Of a stretch of 64,000 nucleotides of DNA, positions 36,401-44,774 are shown piece by piece. The notes under the pieces were generated by a model that was not told the DNA's origin, did no database searches, and was given only the letters and a program-made list of their open reading frames with translations. The first letter of the stretch is position 1; each line of letters starts with the position of its first letter. Location of the stretch: assembly GCF_029871205.1 (NCBI RefSeq), contig NZ_SSOJ01000144.1, forward strand, positions 38,292 to 102,291, in the 5' to 3' direction. Position numbers and translations under genes: made by a program. Source of the DNA: Pseudomonas sp. BN417 (lineage in GTDB: Bacteria > Pseudomonadota > Gammaproteobacteria > Pseudomonadales > Pseudomonadaceae).

Positions 36401-36618
36401 AGTCGATCCAGCACCGCAGCCTCGGCGCCCGATCCATTCATACCGCGCAACTTGGCCATGGCCTGCGGCTGACTGTCCTCCAGCCAGCCGAGCACATCCT
36501 CGGGGAACAGCGCCCGCGCGACGTCATAGTCGGCGGACTTGCCCACCTGCCAGCCGACCGCTGCCAGCTGCTCGACGATATAGCGTTCCAGTTCGCACTC
36601 GTGGTGGATGTGGCTCAT
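33433..36618 (-). CDS. hsdR: Type I restriction enzyme R subunit (HsdR)
   Basis: 1061 aa. The motor and nuclease of a type I restriction enzyme. The N-terminal PD-(D/E)xK nuclease shows D142 (EIDLAFFINGI) and E156-L-K158 (TGELKTDF). The translocase has Walker A QHSAGSGKTN (K320), DEAH in IIDEAHSSTGG and the later SF2 motifs (ANKYQTGFDQPKL, VQTLSRLNRT). It is the last restriction gene of the leftward operon, separated from the AlbA_2/HATPase gene by 142 bp that carry a 20-bp direct repeat. An upstream in-frame start adds 18 non-homologous residues. Confidence 0.95.
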   Translation of the reverse strand: MSHIHHECELERYIVEQLAAVGWQVGKSADYDVARALFPEDVLGWLEDSQPQAMAKLRGMNGSGAEAAVLDRLVKQLENKTDGGTVNVLRYGFSMAGGGNLAMSQPMPEDERNETVIQRYAANRLRVVPQLRYSLDKADEIDLAFFINGIPVATGELKTDFTQSVQAAMQQYRMDRRPERKSGGSEPLLTFRRGAVVHFAMSDSDIRMTTKLAGDSTFFLPFNRGNDGAAGNPPGENGGYPVSYFWERVLQKDNWLHIFHRFVLQERKEAQDVNGKTYFKEGLIFPRFHQWEGVTKMISAVRAEGPGQPYLVQHSAGSGKTNTIAWTAHSLIRVRRPDGEPYFHSVIVVTDRQVLDQQLQDAIQQIEHQAGVVCAIDRQQSSLPKSQQLAKAMLDGVPIIVCTLQTFPYAQKAILGEQSLRDRRFAIIIDEAHSSTGGSTADDLRYVLTGQSEEEWEKLSKEERLSVWQSSRSRPGNASYFAFTATPKHSTLSLFGRPRIPSQPVSVENPPAPFHLYTMQQAIEEGFILDVLKNYTSYDVAFKIGSELVDDTRVDEKSARRKLAKWLSLNPVNVGQKVELIVEHFRKNVAHLLGGQAKAMVVTSSRAAAVKYHLALEDYCKRKGYDNVRAMAAFSGEVPNKDVEEPSLPADHQFSETNLNPGLNGRDMRKVFDTPEYRVMIVANKYQTGFDQPKLVAMYLDKKISGVEAVQTLSRLNRTFPGKDKTFVIDFANEAEEILASFKTFYRDAQVADIQDPNIVYDIKQRLDGMFIYEQAEVEAFGNAIVDLSVTHQKLYSLTQSATDRFNGKLKTLNDAIDQWEKAWEKAHDEGNDKDMEYADVQRSEYCKARDELMIFSESLTKFVRTYEYIAQLVEFGDPSLEAFASFARLLRKRLKGITPEQVDLGDLKLSHYKIKKGDNLGGVAVQAETPGLYGITDNGLREAQDREKKYLTELIEKLNNAFGKDITDTDQVASAVHVSEKLRADSVVMAQVQNNTMDQAMKADLPMKAIQAIAGAMSSHTSMATKLLSDESTRDVFLTVVYELLKKDSTGDLIGQARGQ

Positions 36619-36634
36619 GCGTCCCCTGCTTTTC

Positions 36635-36753
36635 CCAGTCAAATACCCGTCAAACAAAAGTGGCGCCCACAATTTGAGCTAACCCCTTGATAACACAGGT
36701 GTTCGCCATGGCGTGGCTCAAAAGGCAAGCCGTCCAGTCAAATACCCGTCAAA
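36635..36753. repeat. 20-bp direct repeat pair upstream of hsdR
   Basis: CCAGTCAAATACCCGTCAAA occurs at 36,635-36,654 and 36,734-36,753, exactly 99 bp apart. Read on the hsdR strand each unit is TTTGACGGGTATTTGACTGG, itself holding two TTTGAC boxes 11 bp apart. The placement just before hsdR suggests a regulatory or recombination role. Confidence 0.7.
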
Positions 36754-36760
36754 TAAACCA

Positions 36761-38227
36761 TCAGGCCCAGTAAGGCAGGTAACGCGAGTTCTTGTTGGCC
36801 TGCCCTTCTTCGTATGGCTTGATCAGCTTTGCCTCTCGGGCATCCTTGATGATGCGTGAGGCCATTGCACTGTTCTTCGCGTCAATACCAAAACGCTCGC
36901 GTAGTGAGGTATTGGTCATCGGGTCACGCAGTACGTAGCGCAGGCAAGCATGCAGGTAGCAGGCGTGGGCACGCTCCTGTTTGTCCATCTCCTTGAGCGC
37001 ACGATGGGCGAAGAGAACCACACGCAACGAACCATCCGGCCGCTCCCAGCGTGGCGGCGGCAGCTGGTAGAACTCGGTTTCGAAAACCACCTTATCGACA
37101 CCGCTGCCACGCTCTTCGCAGATGCCCACCCGGCGCATGAAAGACGCCAGGGCTTCGTTACGTGAACGCGGTGGACTGTCGAGAAAGCGATCCACCTCGA
37201 CCAGAGGTTCACCAGGATTGGTGATTTCCAGACGGTCGTCGAAGATCTCCACCATCGGCCCTGCACCAGAGACAGAGAAATCCTGGTGAATGAGTGCGTT
37301 GGCAATCAGCTCGCGCACTGCCAGGTCCGGATACATAGGTACTTCCTTGCGCAGGGCTTTACCGATCACCTCATTGCGCGGCAACAGTGCGCTGAGATAT
37401 TCGATGAGCCCCTCGAAGCCGCTGGCATACCCCTTGTGCCCTTGCAGCTCGCGCAAGGTTTTCAAACGCCCCTTGCCTTCGTACACGATCAAGCGAACAG
37501 CCTTGCGCGCCAGCCCCTTGAACTTCTGCAGCTCACGCGCAAAGAGAATCGCTCCGAGGTTGGTGACCTCCCAGCGCTTGGCCTGATCGCAACGCAACAT
37601 GCCGTCTTCCTGCAGTCGGCTGAGAATTCCGGCCTGATCGGTCGGCAGAGGTAGGCCGAGTAAATCGAAGTAAGCTGGATAATCGAGTAGCGACAGAGCC
37701 TCGGCCGCATCCAGATCGCTTGCCGCTGGCAGCTCCTCGAAGGGTGTCCGGTCGAACACCCGCCAGAGCGCGCGCTCCTGCTCGGGAAAATCCTTCAGTG
37801 GTTTCTTGTTCGAGCCGATGCGGATCAGCTCGCGTCCCTCAAATGTGGTTGGCTTGCTGTGCGCGCTGGGAATTTCCAGCAACACCAGCGGCTTTCCGTC
37901 TACGTCGAAGGCATGGAAACGAAAATGCAGGCGTGGGCTGAGCAGGCGTAGCAACCAGCTTTCCAGCTCTTCATTGCCTTTCTTGGCTCCGTGCGGCTCG
38001 AAGGTCGTCCCCACAATTTCGTGGGTCTTATCGTCCACTCCCCAGACCAGATAAGCATTACTCTTCCCGTCCAGGGCGGCTGCGTTGGACAAGGCTGCCA
38101 GGTACTCGCCGATTTCCTGCGGATCGGCGTTATTGCGCTTGAACTCCAGCCAGGGGGTTTCAGCTGGGAGCTTGCACAACTCGCGAACAAGGCTGACGAG
38201 ATAGTCGGCATTTCGTTCAAGGGTCAT
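36761..38227 (-). CDS. AlbA_2 (Schlafen-like) / HATPase_c_4 protein of the restriction operon
   Basis: 488 aa. The N-terminal AlbA_2 domain (about 15-140; PWLEFKRNNADPQEIGEYLA, then LVWGVDDKTHEIVGTTF) is followed by a C-terminal GHKL-type ATPase region (RELIANALIHQDFSVSG; about 300-420; ICEERGSGVDK) and a terminal winged helix. Proteins of this layout are often annotated as ATP-binding or transcriptional regulators and frequently sit in type I restriction loci. GAGGA precedes the ATG. It probably regulates or moderates the restriction system. Confidence 0.82.
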   Translation of the reverse strand: MTLERNADYLVSLVRELCKLPAETPWLEFKRNNADPQEIGEYLAALSNAAALDGKSNAYLVWGVDDKTHEIVGTTFEPHGAKKGNEELESWLLRLLSPRLHFRFHAFDVDGKPLVLLEIPSAHSKPTTFEGRELIRIGSNKKPLKDFPEQERALWRVFDRTPFEELPAASDLDAAEALSLLDYPAYFDLLGLPLPTDQAGILSRLQEDGMLRCDQAKRWEVTNLGAILFARELQKFKGLARKAVRLIVYEGKGRLKTLRELQGHKGYASGFEGLIEYLSALLPRNEVIGKALRKEVPMYPDLAVRELIANALIHQDFSVSGAGPMVEIFDDRLEITNPGEPLVEVDRFLDSPPRSRNEALASFMRRVGICEERGSGVDKVVFETEFYQLPPPRWERPDGSLRVVLFAHRALKEMDKQERAHACYLHACLRYVLRDPMTNTSLRERFGIDAKNSAMASRIIKDAREAKLIKPYEEGQANKNSRYLPYWA

Positions 38228-38287
38228 GCTCTGATCCTCAGGCTCAGCTTCGCGCCGAGGAAGCTATTGTTTGGCGTCATTTCGAGG

Positions 38288-39223
38288 TTACTCACTCTCG
38301 ATTTTGGGTTCGAGCCCGGCAACCTGGGCCTCCTGCCACGCGGCGTAGGTCTGCCCACTGCCTTCCACAACCCAGGCGGTGCGGCCATTGGCTTGCCGGC
38401 CGCAGACCACGGCCGCCGCCGCGCTGGGACTGCTGAAGGCATAGTCGTCACTGAACCGCAGGTGCTCGCTACCATCAGCCACCAGCATGCCTTCGTCGCT
38501 CAACTGCCTATAGAGGGCCTGATAACTCGTTTCGGTACCCACCCATTCGGCGCGGGCCCTGGAGCCCTTGAGCACGAAGAACTCGCCGTCGATTTCCTGA
38601 GCCAGCGCCCGTCCTTTGCTCTTGGGGATTTCCAACACGAAGCGTGGCGACTCGCTGAGCGATGGTGCTGCCGGGGCGACGGCCACGCTGGAGGGCTTGG
38701 CCAGCTCACGCAGGAAGTCGAAACCCAGCACCGGCAGCACAGTGCGAATCTGCTCCAGGAAGAAGGCCATGTCGGCGCGGTCGGACTCCGGCAGGCTGGC
38801 ATAGTCGTGCGCGGTGCCATTGACCAACTTGCAGCGACCCAGATTACCAGCGATTCCGATCAGCAGGCTTTCCAGGTACTTCACATGGGCCTTGGTCAGG
38901 TTCTGGTCCTTGCTGGTGACAAGACAGACGCGCTCCCAGAAGTCCTTGCCGCCCTGCTCTTCGGGGCGGTTGTGCTGCTTGAGGCGCTTGGCCACATCGT
39001 CCGACTCGCCGATATACACCCGCGAGCGCAGGCTGTTGTCCGGATCAGGGCCCACCAGAAAATACACCCCGGTGCGTGCGCACTCGGGACGCTGCACCAG
39101 TTCGGCCAGCTTGCTGCGCGGGCCAGTCAGCACATGGCCGGTCCAGTTCATGATCTCGGCGGTGAGCAAGCCATTGGGCGTGCCGTCCACCAGGAACAGG
39201 CGAATGCTACGGCCCTGGCTCAT
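38288..39223 (-). CDS. GIY-YIG nuclease-domain protein with DUF4357
   Basis: 311 aa. The GIY-YIG core is seen as TGVYFLVGPD, RVYIGESDDVAKRLKQH and a downstream acidic residue in KAHVKYLES (about 50-125). The C-terminal about 70 residues (GRTAWVVEGSGQTYAAWQEA) match DUF4357, a small domain often appended to GIY-YIG or restriction-associated proteins. GGGAGG is placed before the ATG, which overlaps the hsdS stop by 4 bp. A nuclease role alongside the type I enzyme is likely but unproven. Confidence 0.8.
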   Translation of the reverse strand: MSQGRSIRLFLVDGTPNGLLTAEIMNWTGHVLTGPRSKLAELVQRPECARTGVYFLVGPDPDNSLRSRVYIGESDDVAKRLKQHNRPEEQGGKDFWERVCLVTSKDQNLTKAHVKYLESLLIGIAGNLGRCKLVNGTAHDYASLPESDRADMAFFLEQIRTVLPVLGFDFLRELAKPSSVAVAPAAPSLSESPRFVLEIPKSKGRALAQEIDGEFFVLKGSRARAEWVGTETSYQALYRQLSDEGMLVADGSEHLRFSDDYAFSSPSAAAAVVCGRQANGRTAWVVEGSGQTYAAWQEAQVAGLEPKIESE

Positions 39224-40566
39224 ACCGCCTCCCGCAGGTCGATCTGGCCGGTAACGGCGGCGGTGATTAGGGCGGAACGGCGCTCTTTCAGGAGAACGAT
39301 GCTGCGCTCGCTAGTTCGAATTAACGAATCCAGTTTTGAAGCGTGAGTCTGGATAAAGTACAGAATGCTCCTCTGCTCATTAAGTGGAGGGATAGGTACA
39401 ACCAAGGATGCCATCGTTTCCGAGTAAATAACCTCAATTGTTGAAGCGTTGCTCAGGTAGGAAATCTGCGACTGAAGAATGTGGCTTTCCCCTAGTAGGG
39501 TCGCGAAAAATTCATTTTTCATCTTGGCCTCATCGAGCTGTACCCGCATCAGGCATGGATGAAGAATACCTAGCTCGATATCGTCTGGAGCAACGCAGAC
39601 TCGGCCGATGGTGCCTCTAGTCGTCACCAGGACATCTCCCGGAAATACGCGAAACGAAGACAATTGAGAGAATTTTTCATCCGAAATGTAGTTATCACCC
39701 GAAGAGAGATCCCCCTCGATAACATTTTTCTGGTTGTAAACCTTGTGGTAGCCACCAAGCATCTCGCTCGCGGTCAGCTGACTTCCAAATGGTCCTGTTT
39801 TAATCGCTCCTGCTTGCGCCTTTACGGCGTACCTAACTGGTGAGACGTCCCAATGCTCCGGCACCTCCCCCAGCCACTCCACGCCGGATTCTTTCATTTT
39901 CGCGCTGGGATCGAGGCCCTTGGTGACAGCATGGGTGATCAGCGCCTGGCGCTTTTCGCGCAGCAGTTCGATAAAGCGGGTTTTCTTTTCCACCAGCGCG
40001 TCAATGCGGGCGGTTTCGCGGTCGAGGTGAGTAATTATTGCCAATTGCTCTGATAGATCTTCAGGGCAAGGAAGTAGCAGATTACGGATTTTATCGCCGC
40101 TTATATTTGGCTGGCCTGCACCGGTAGCGAGAGCTAGTAGCTCATTCCGAAAGCCCTCGAACCAGTTACGCAAGAAGGGAATCCGTACCTTCTCACTTGG
40201 GTGAATAGCAAAACATGCCTGATTTAATGTGGCATTAACCCCGAGCACGCCAAGCCGACCGACCGTCGCGCCATACATGGCGATCACCAGCGATCCTGCT
40301 GGATGGAGCTTCAGCGCAGAGTTGTTTTTGAGAGCGTCCTGGGTAACGCACTTCTCTGTCGAAGATACGGTATTTTCCCTGAGCTCCCCTGTTGTAACCC
40401 AAGGGAGCCCATCAGCTGAGTACTCATCTTCCTTCGAGGGAGTCGTACCACTGCCGTAGCCTGAAATCCAATAAAGAAGCTTCTTAGTAACCCAATGCTC
40501 CGGCACCCTCCCCAGCCACTCCACCCCAGAGTTCTTGTAAGCCTGATAGGTCTTGTCGTGGCTCAT
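39220..40566 (-). CDS. hsdS: Type I restriction-modification specificity subunit (HsdS)
   Basis: 448 aa with two target-recognition domains, each introduced by the same box: SGVEWLGRVPEHW (about 12-25) and SGVEWLGEVPEHW (about 225-238). The central and C-terminal coiled regions read ARIDALVEKKTRFIELLREK and LNEQRSILYFIQTHASKLDS. The recognition domains have distinctly lower GC than the neighbours, as expected of exchangeable specificity modules. It overlaps hsdM by 4 bp and the GIY-YIG gene by 4 bp, so these genes form one operon. Confidence 0.93.
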   Translation of the reverse strand: MSHDKTYQAYKNSGVEWLGRVPEHWVTKKLLYWISGYGSGTTPSKEDEYSADGLPWVTTGELRENTVSSTEKCVTQDALKNNSALKLHPAGSLVIAMYGATVGRLGVLGVNATLNQACFAIHPSEKVRIPFLRNWFEGFRNELLALATGAGQPNISGDKIRNLLLPCPEDLSEQLAIITHLDRETARIDALVEKKTRFIELLREKRQALITHAVTKGLDPSAKMKESGVEWLGEVPEHWDVSPVRYAVKAQAGAIKTGPFGSQLTASEMLGGYHKVYNQKNVIEGDLSSGDNYISDEKFSQLSSFRVFPGDVLVTTRGTIGRVCVAPDDIELGILHPCLMRVQLDEAKMKNEFFATLLGESHILQSQISYLSNASTIEVIYSETMASLVVPIPPLNEQRSILYFIQTHASKLDSLIRTSERSIVLLKERRSALITAAVTGQIDLREAV

Positions 40567-42482
40567 GCCGTCACCTCGCCCAGCAGCGCGGTAATCTCGG
40601 CCTCCACCGCCCTGAGGTCGGCATCAATCTCGGCCAGCGGACGAGGCGGCTGGTAGACATAGAAGTAGCGGTTGAAGTTGATCTCATAGCCAACGATGCC
40701 GACCTGGCCGTCCTTCGCATCAGTCTTGCCAGTGTCGATCCAGGCATCCGGCACATGGGGCAGTACTTCGCGCTCAAAATAGGTGTCAATGGACTGGTTC
40801 AGCGGCACGTTCTCGAATTCGCGCAGGTCGCTGTCGGCCTGCACATTGCCCTTGTCATCCAGTACCGGCTGGGCGTTGATATCACGCTCGCCGAAGCAGG
40901 CCAGCACCGCCTTCTGCGCGCCCTTGGAGAGTTTCCTGATACCCGCGGCCTTGAGGAAGGCCGGCAGGTTGTCGAACTCACCCTGCACGACGGCTAAGAC
41001 TTCCACCTGATCCGCGCCCTTGGTATCCCGGTAGGCCTCGAGCTTTTCTGGGGTCACTGAGAAGCGCAGACGCAGCGGGCGCTCGACGGTGATGCGGCGG
41101 TAGCCGAAATCGGTGGTGGCGAAGATCTTGGAATTGAGGCCGTCCTCGATCGCTTCGTGGAGCTTGGCGATTTCGGTGATCTGCTCATTGGACAGGTACT
41201 TGCGCTTGCTGCCCAGGCTCTTGCGCATGGGCGCATGCAGGGCACTGGCATCGATCAGTTGCACCTTGCCCTTGCGCAGGGCGTCCTTGTGGTTGGACAG
41301 AACCCAGATATAGGTGCCGATGCCGGTGTTGTAGAAGAGATCAGTGGGCAGAGCGATGATCGCCTCCAGCCAGTCGTTCTCCAGAATCCAGCGGCGGATC
41401 TCCGACTCGCCGGAACCGGCACCGCCATTGAACAGCGGCGAGCCGGACAGGACGATGCCGATGCGGCTGCCGCCCAGTTCTACCGGCTTGCGCTTGGACA
41501 GAAGGTGCATGAGGAACAGCAACGAGCCGTCGCCGACACGCGGCAGGCCAGGACCGAAGCGGCCGGCGTAACCCTGCTGGCTATGCTCGTCCTGCACCTG
41601 TTTCTGCACCTTCTCCCACTTCACGCCGAACGGCGGATTGGCCAGGCAGTAATCGAACTGCTCGTGGGGCAGAAGGTCATTGGACAGGGTGTTGCCGAGC
41701 TTGATGTTGCGGGTTTCGAAGCCCTGGATGAGTTTGTCCGCCACCGAGATGCCGTAGGTTTCCGGGTTCAATTCCTGGGCGTAGGGTACCAGGCGCGCAT
41801 TGGGGTTCCACTCGTCCACCTGCTCAATGGCCGAGGACAGGAAGCCGCCGGTACCGGCCGCGCAGTCGTACACCGTTCGCACCACGCCCTCGCCGTTAAG
41901 AGCTTCATGATCCGGGGCGAACACCAGCGTGGTGGCCAGGCGCACCACGTCGCGCGGGGTGAAGAACTCCCCGGCGGTGTCGTTGGCGGATTCGGCGAAC
42001 TTGCGAATCAAGTGCTCGAACACCAGGCCCATTTCATGGTTGCTGAGGACATTCGGGTGCAGGTCGATGCTGGCGAACTTCTGCGTCACCAGGTACAACA
42101 GGTTGGCGGTTTCCAGCTTTGCCAGCCAGCCGTCGAAGGCGAAATGCTCGAACACCTGGCGGGCATTGGCGGAAAACTTGGCGATGTAGTCCTCCAGGTT
42201 GGCCCGCGTGCTGGTGGAGCCGACGCTATCCAGAGAGAACTGCGAGACGTTATAGAAGGTGGCACCGGCGGTGCTGGGCAGGATCAGATCCATATCCACG
42301 CCGCTGGCCTTCATCGCCTCGTACTGGCTGCGCACTTTGTCGCGGGTAGGCTCCAGCACGCACTCCAGGCGACGCAGCACAGTGAACGGCAGGATAATGC
42401 GGCCGAATTCGGATTGCTTGAAGTCGCCACGCAGCACATCAGCTACGTTCCAGATGAAGTCGGCGAGGTTTTGCTGGTTCAC
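40563..42482 (-). CDS. hsdM: Type I restriction-modification DNA adenine methyltransferase (HsdM)
   Basis: 639 aa, longer than the usual 500 or so. The N-terminal HsdM bundle (about 1-150) is followed by EFFTPRDVVRLA (about 172-183), SAM-binding motif I YDCAAGTGGFL (about 205-215) and catalytic motif IV ANPPFG (N282). The extra C-terminal about 150 residues include a section resembling the HsdM C-terminal interaction region. It is the first gene of the leftward hsdM-hsdS-GIY-YIG-AlbA-hsdR operon. Confidence 0.95.
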   Translation of the reverse strand: MNQQNLADFIWNVADVLRGDFKQSEFGRIILPFTVLRRLECVLEPTRDKVRSQYEAMKASGVDMDLILPSTAGATFYNVSQFSLDSVGSTSTRANLEDYIAKFSANARQVFEHFAFDGWLAKLETANLLYLVTQKFASIDLHPNVLSNHEMGLVFEHLIRKFAESANDTAGEFFTPRDVVRLATTLVFAPDHEALNGEGVVRTVYDCAAGTGGFLSSAIEQVDEWNPNARLVPYAQELNPETYGISVADKLIQGFETRNIKLGNTLSNDLLPHEQFDYCLANPPFGVKWEKVQKQVQDEHSQQGYAGRFGPGLPRVGDGSLLFLMHLLSKRKPVELGGSRIGIVLSGSPLFNGGAGSGESEIRRWILENDWLEAIIALPTDLFYNTGIGTYIWVLSNHKDALRKGKVQLIDASALHAPMRKSLGSKRKYLSNEQITEIAKLHEAIEDGLNSKIFATTDFGYRRITVERPLRLRFSVTPEKLEAYRDTKGADQVEVLAVVQGEFDNLPAFLKAAGIRKLSKGAQKAVLACFGERDINAQPVLDDKGNVQADSDLREFENVPLNQSIDTYFEREVLPHVPDAWIDTGKTDAKDGQVGIVGYEINFNRYFYVYQPPRPLAEIDADLRAVEAEITALLGEVTA

Positions 42483-42852
42483 GCGGTATTCCCCTAATCA
42501 ATGGCGGACGATGTCTGCGCATTGGAGAAAACCGGCCAAACCTGGGTGCGGAAATCCATGCGAGGCGCATCATCCTGGACCTGCCTGGGCAGACAGTTCT
42601 AATGCTGGTGACGAACCTTAATCGCGAGGCGGGGGTAGATCAATTCGATCGCATCGGAGGTCCGCGCTCTGAGCATGCCATTCTAACGGTGAACGACTAG
42701 GAAGGAATCGCCACGCGGGAAGGCTAGTTAGAGAGTGACGCCCATTAATTCGACTCCGTGAACTGAATGTCGGGGCCTGTTATCGTCAGGAGTAGGCTCG
42801 CATTACTACTCAATCAGAAAGCGAGAAAGCAGGAGCAAAACTGGAGGGAACC
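42483..42852. other. Divergent control region between hsdM and the NUDIX gene
   Basis: A 370-bp gap without a coding signal. It must hold the leftward hsd promoter and the rightward NUDIX promoter. GGAGGG at 42,842-42,847 is the ribosome-binding site of the NUDIX gene. No operator-like dyad stands out. Confidence 0.5.
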
Positions 42853-43965
42853 ATGCCGACCTATCACCTGCACCCTCGCCTGGACGACCAGGACAAACCA
42901 ATCGTCATCGAGCGACCGCACACGGCTACGCCGCTCGACTCATGGCGCGAACCCGACGCCACATCGATCGTGGTGCCAGATGGAGAGATGCCCACCTCAA
43001 TACGAGGAATTCCGGTAGTGAGCTGGGACGCTGTTCCGCGCGACAAGGAAGCATGGGCGCGAGTGACCGGACAGGTGAAAGTCGATGAGCCACCATTCAA
43101 CGTACCCGCCGGGCTCAAGAAGGCTGCAGGTGTGGTTGTCGCTGAAGCGGACGGCAGGATCTGGGTCGTAGCTCCGACCAATGCCTATGGCGGTTACGAA
43201 ACGACGTTTCCGAAGGGGCGCGTCGGTAGCGGTATGAGTCTGCAAGCGACGGCAATTCGCGAGGCCTTCGAGGAGTCTGGGCTGCAAGTGCAGATTGAGG
43301 CATTCCTGGTCGACACACCTCGCTCGATGACCTACACCCGTTATTACCTCGCCCGTCGCATCGGAGGGAACCCTGCCGATATGGGCTGGGAATCACAAGC
43401 GGTGATGCTCATCCCAGCGAAGATGCTCGCGTCTGAATTGATCAACGCCAATGACAAACCCGTGCTGGCCGCAATCGAGAAGCACTTGGCTGCTGCCACG
43501 CAACCGGCAACGAAAAAGCCATACCATTACATTCAGGACAAAGCTCCCTCCAGACGATCCCCGGTCTTCCAAGACCAGGCTGATTTGCTGGCTGAGTTGA
43601 TCGAGCGCTTCGAGCATAGTGTCCTCGCACACTTCAGGACGAGCGATCGAGCACAGATACCAATGGAACGCTTCAAGGAGATCTGGGACCTCCCAGATTA
43701 TCGACTTCTGATTGTAGGGAGCTACGCCTGCGGTTTTGTTTGCCGGGACCACAAGCCTGATTTCGACCTGACTGCCGTAGACAACAATCCCGTCGCCGCC
43801 TTGGGACATTGCCCATTTCCTGAGATCCGCCACTTCGTCCATACGCTTCTGCGTTCGGAACGATGGGCAGATGGGTACAGCAGCCCGATCCTGGAAGCGG
43901 TCAACAGCGGCGCCCTTGCCCTGGTCGCGGCTCGGCTCAGGGAGGACTACTCACTTCATAGATGA
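42853..43965 (+). CDS. NUDIX hydrolase domain fused to an unknown C-terminal domain
   Basis: 370 aa. A NUDIX fold occupies about 85-215; its box reads GRVGSGMSLQATAIREAFEE followed by SGL. The metal-binding REAFEE part is intact, while the first conserved Glu (GX5E) is Met. Residues 235-370 form a separate domain (FKEIWDLPDYRLLIVGSYAC, AVDNNPVAALGHCPFPEIRH) that I do not recognise. The first 80 residues are also not NUDIX. It stands alone, divergent from the hsd operon. NUDIX enzymes hydrolyse nucleoside diphosphate derivatives; the substrate here is unknown. Confidence 0.72.
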   Translation: MPTYHLHPRLDDQDKPIVIERPHTATPLDSWREPDATSIVVPDGEMPTSIRGIPVVSWDAVPRDKEAWARVTGQVKVDEPPFNVPAGLKKAAGVVVAEADGRIWVVAPTNAYGGYETTFPKGRVGSGMSLQATAIREAFEESGLQVQIEAFLVDTPRSMTYTRYYLARRIGGNPADMGWESQAVMLIPAKMLASELINANDKPVLAAIEKHLAAATQPATKKPYHYIQDKAPSRRSPVFQDQADLLAELIERFEHSVLAHFRTSDRAQIPMERFKEIWDLPDYRLLIVGSYACGFVCRDHKPDFDLTAVDNNPVAALGHCPFPEIRHFVHTLLRSERWADGYSSPILEAVNSGALALVAARLREDYSLHR

Positions 43966-44774
43966 CGCTGGAGCAGAACTAGATGTGCAGCACGCACGTC
44001 CCTGGCATACCAGCACGCATAGCCGATTAAACAATGACTCGCACTAGATAGGCCCTTCCTTTTCTGGCTTAGGAGCAGCGACCAGCTCAGCCTTTTGCTG
44101 ATCAAGCAACTTCTGAAGCTCTGGTGGCACCGAGACGCTGCTCTTATGCTCTTCCGGCAGACCGTCATAGCTGTCATACAAATCCGGCCGCTCATTTGCG
44201 CTTGGTACGCTTATGCTTTCCTCCAATTGAACGCTGTAGGCTTGGCGAAAGTCTGCCTTAAGGGCTGGTTCTCAACCAGATTCTTTCTAGTCACCGGAAC
44301 CTCTCTGCTTCGAAACCAGAATAGGCTCGCCGCCCTCGCTACGTTGCTGTCGCGGAACGTGCGACCCTTTGAGGGCACTAGATATCGTTTCGGAGTCACG
44401 CATCGAATAGAACGTCGTCCCGGTTTCGGTTGAAACCCGATTACCGTTCCGGTTTGTCTGGTGCCCGGCCCAGGCTCAATGCCGGGGCCGGCAAGCACAC
44501 CCGCGCTCCGCACCTCGTTCGTAGTCTCATCTGCGACGATGCAGGAGTCTCACTGGCGGCGATTAAAATTAGCATTTCGCACCAGCCAAGTAGAACTGAC
44601 CGTGCTGTATTCTTTGGCCTCGCCAACACGTCGTCATTGGCACATACCAGCGCTGATGGTCTGGGGCATGGCAAATCGTCGCCCGGATCACTGCTCACCT
44701 GTCTTTCGCGCTAAGGTCAGCCGACATCGAGTCGCCACACGGATACCCGATGAAATTCAGTTGAGCCGCCAAGG
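43966..44774. other. Roughly 0.8-kb region without a confident gene
   Basis: Only short ORFs are present. One 60-codon leftward frame (44,044-44,226; TTG start, MEESISVPSANERPDLYDSY) has protein-like composition but no family match or clear ribosome-binding site and may be the tail of a lost gene. No RNA gene or repeat was recognised. Confidence 0.45.

Noticed and set aside
44044-44226. A 60-codon leftward ORF as a real gene
   Set aside because: TTG start, no clear ribosome-binding site, no family match and isolated; kept only as a remark in the description of the gap.
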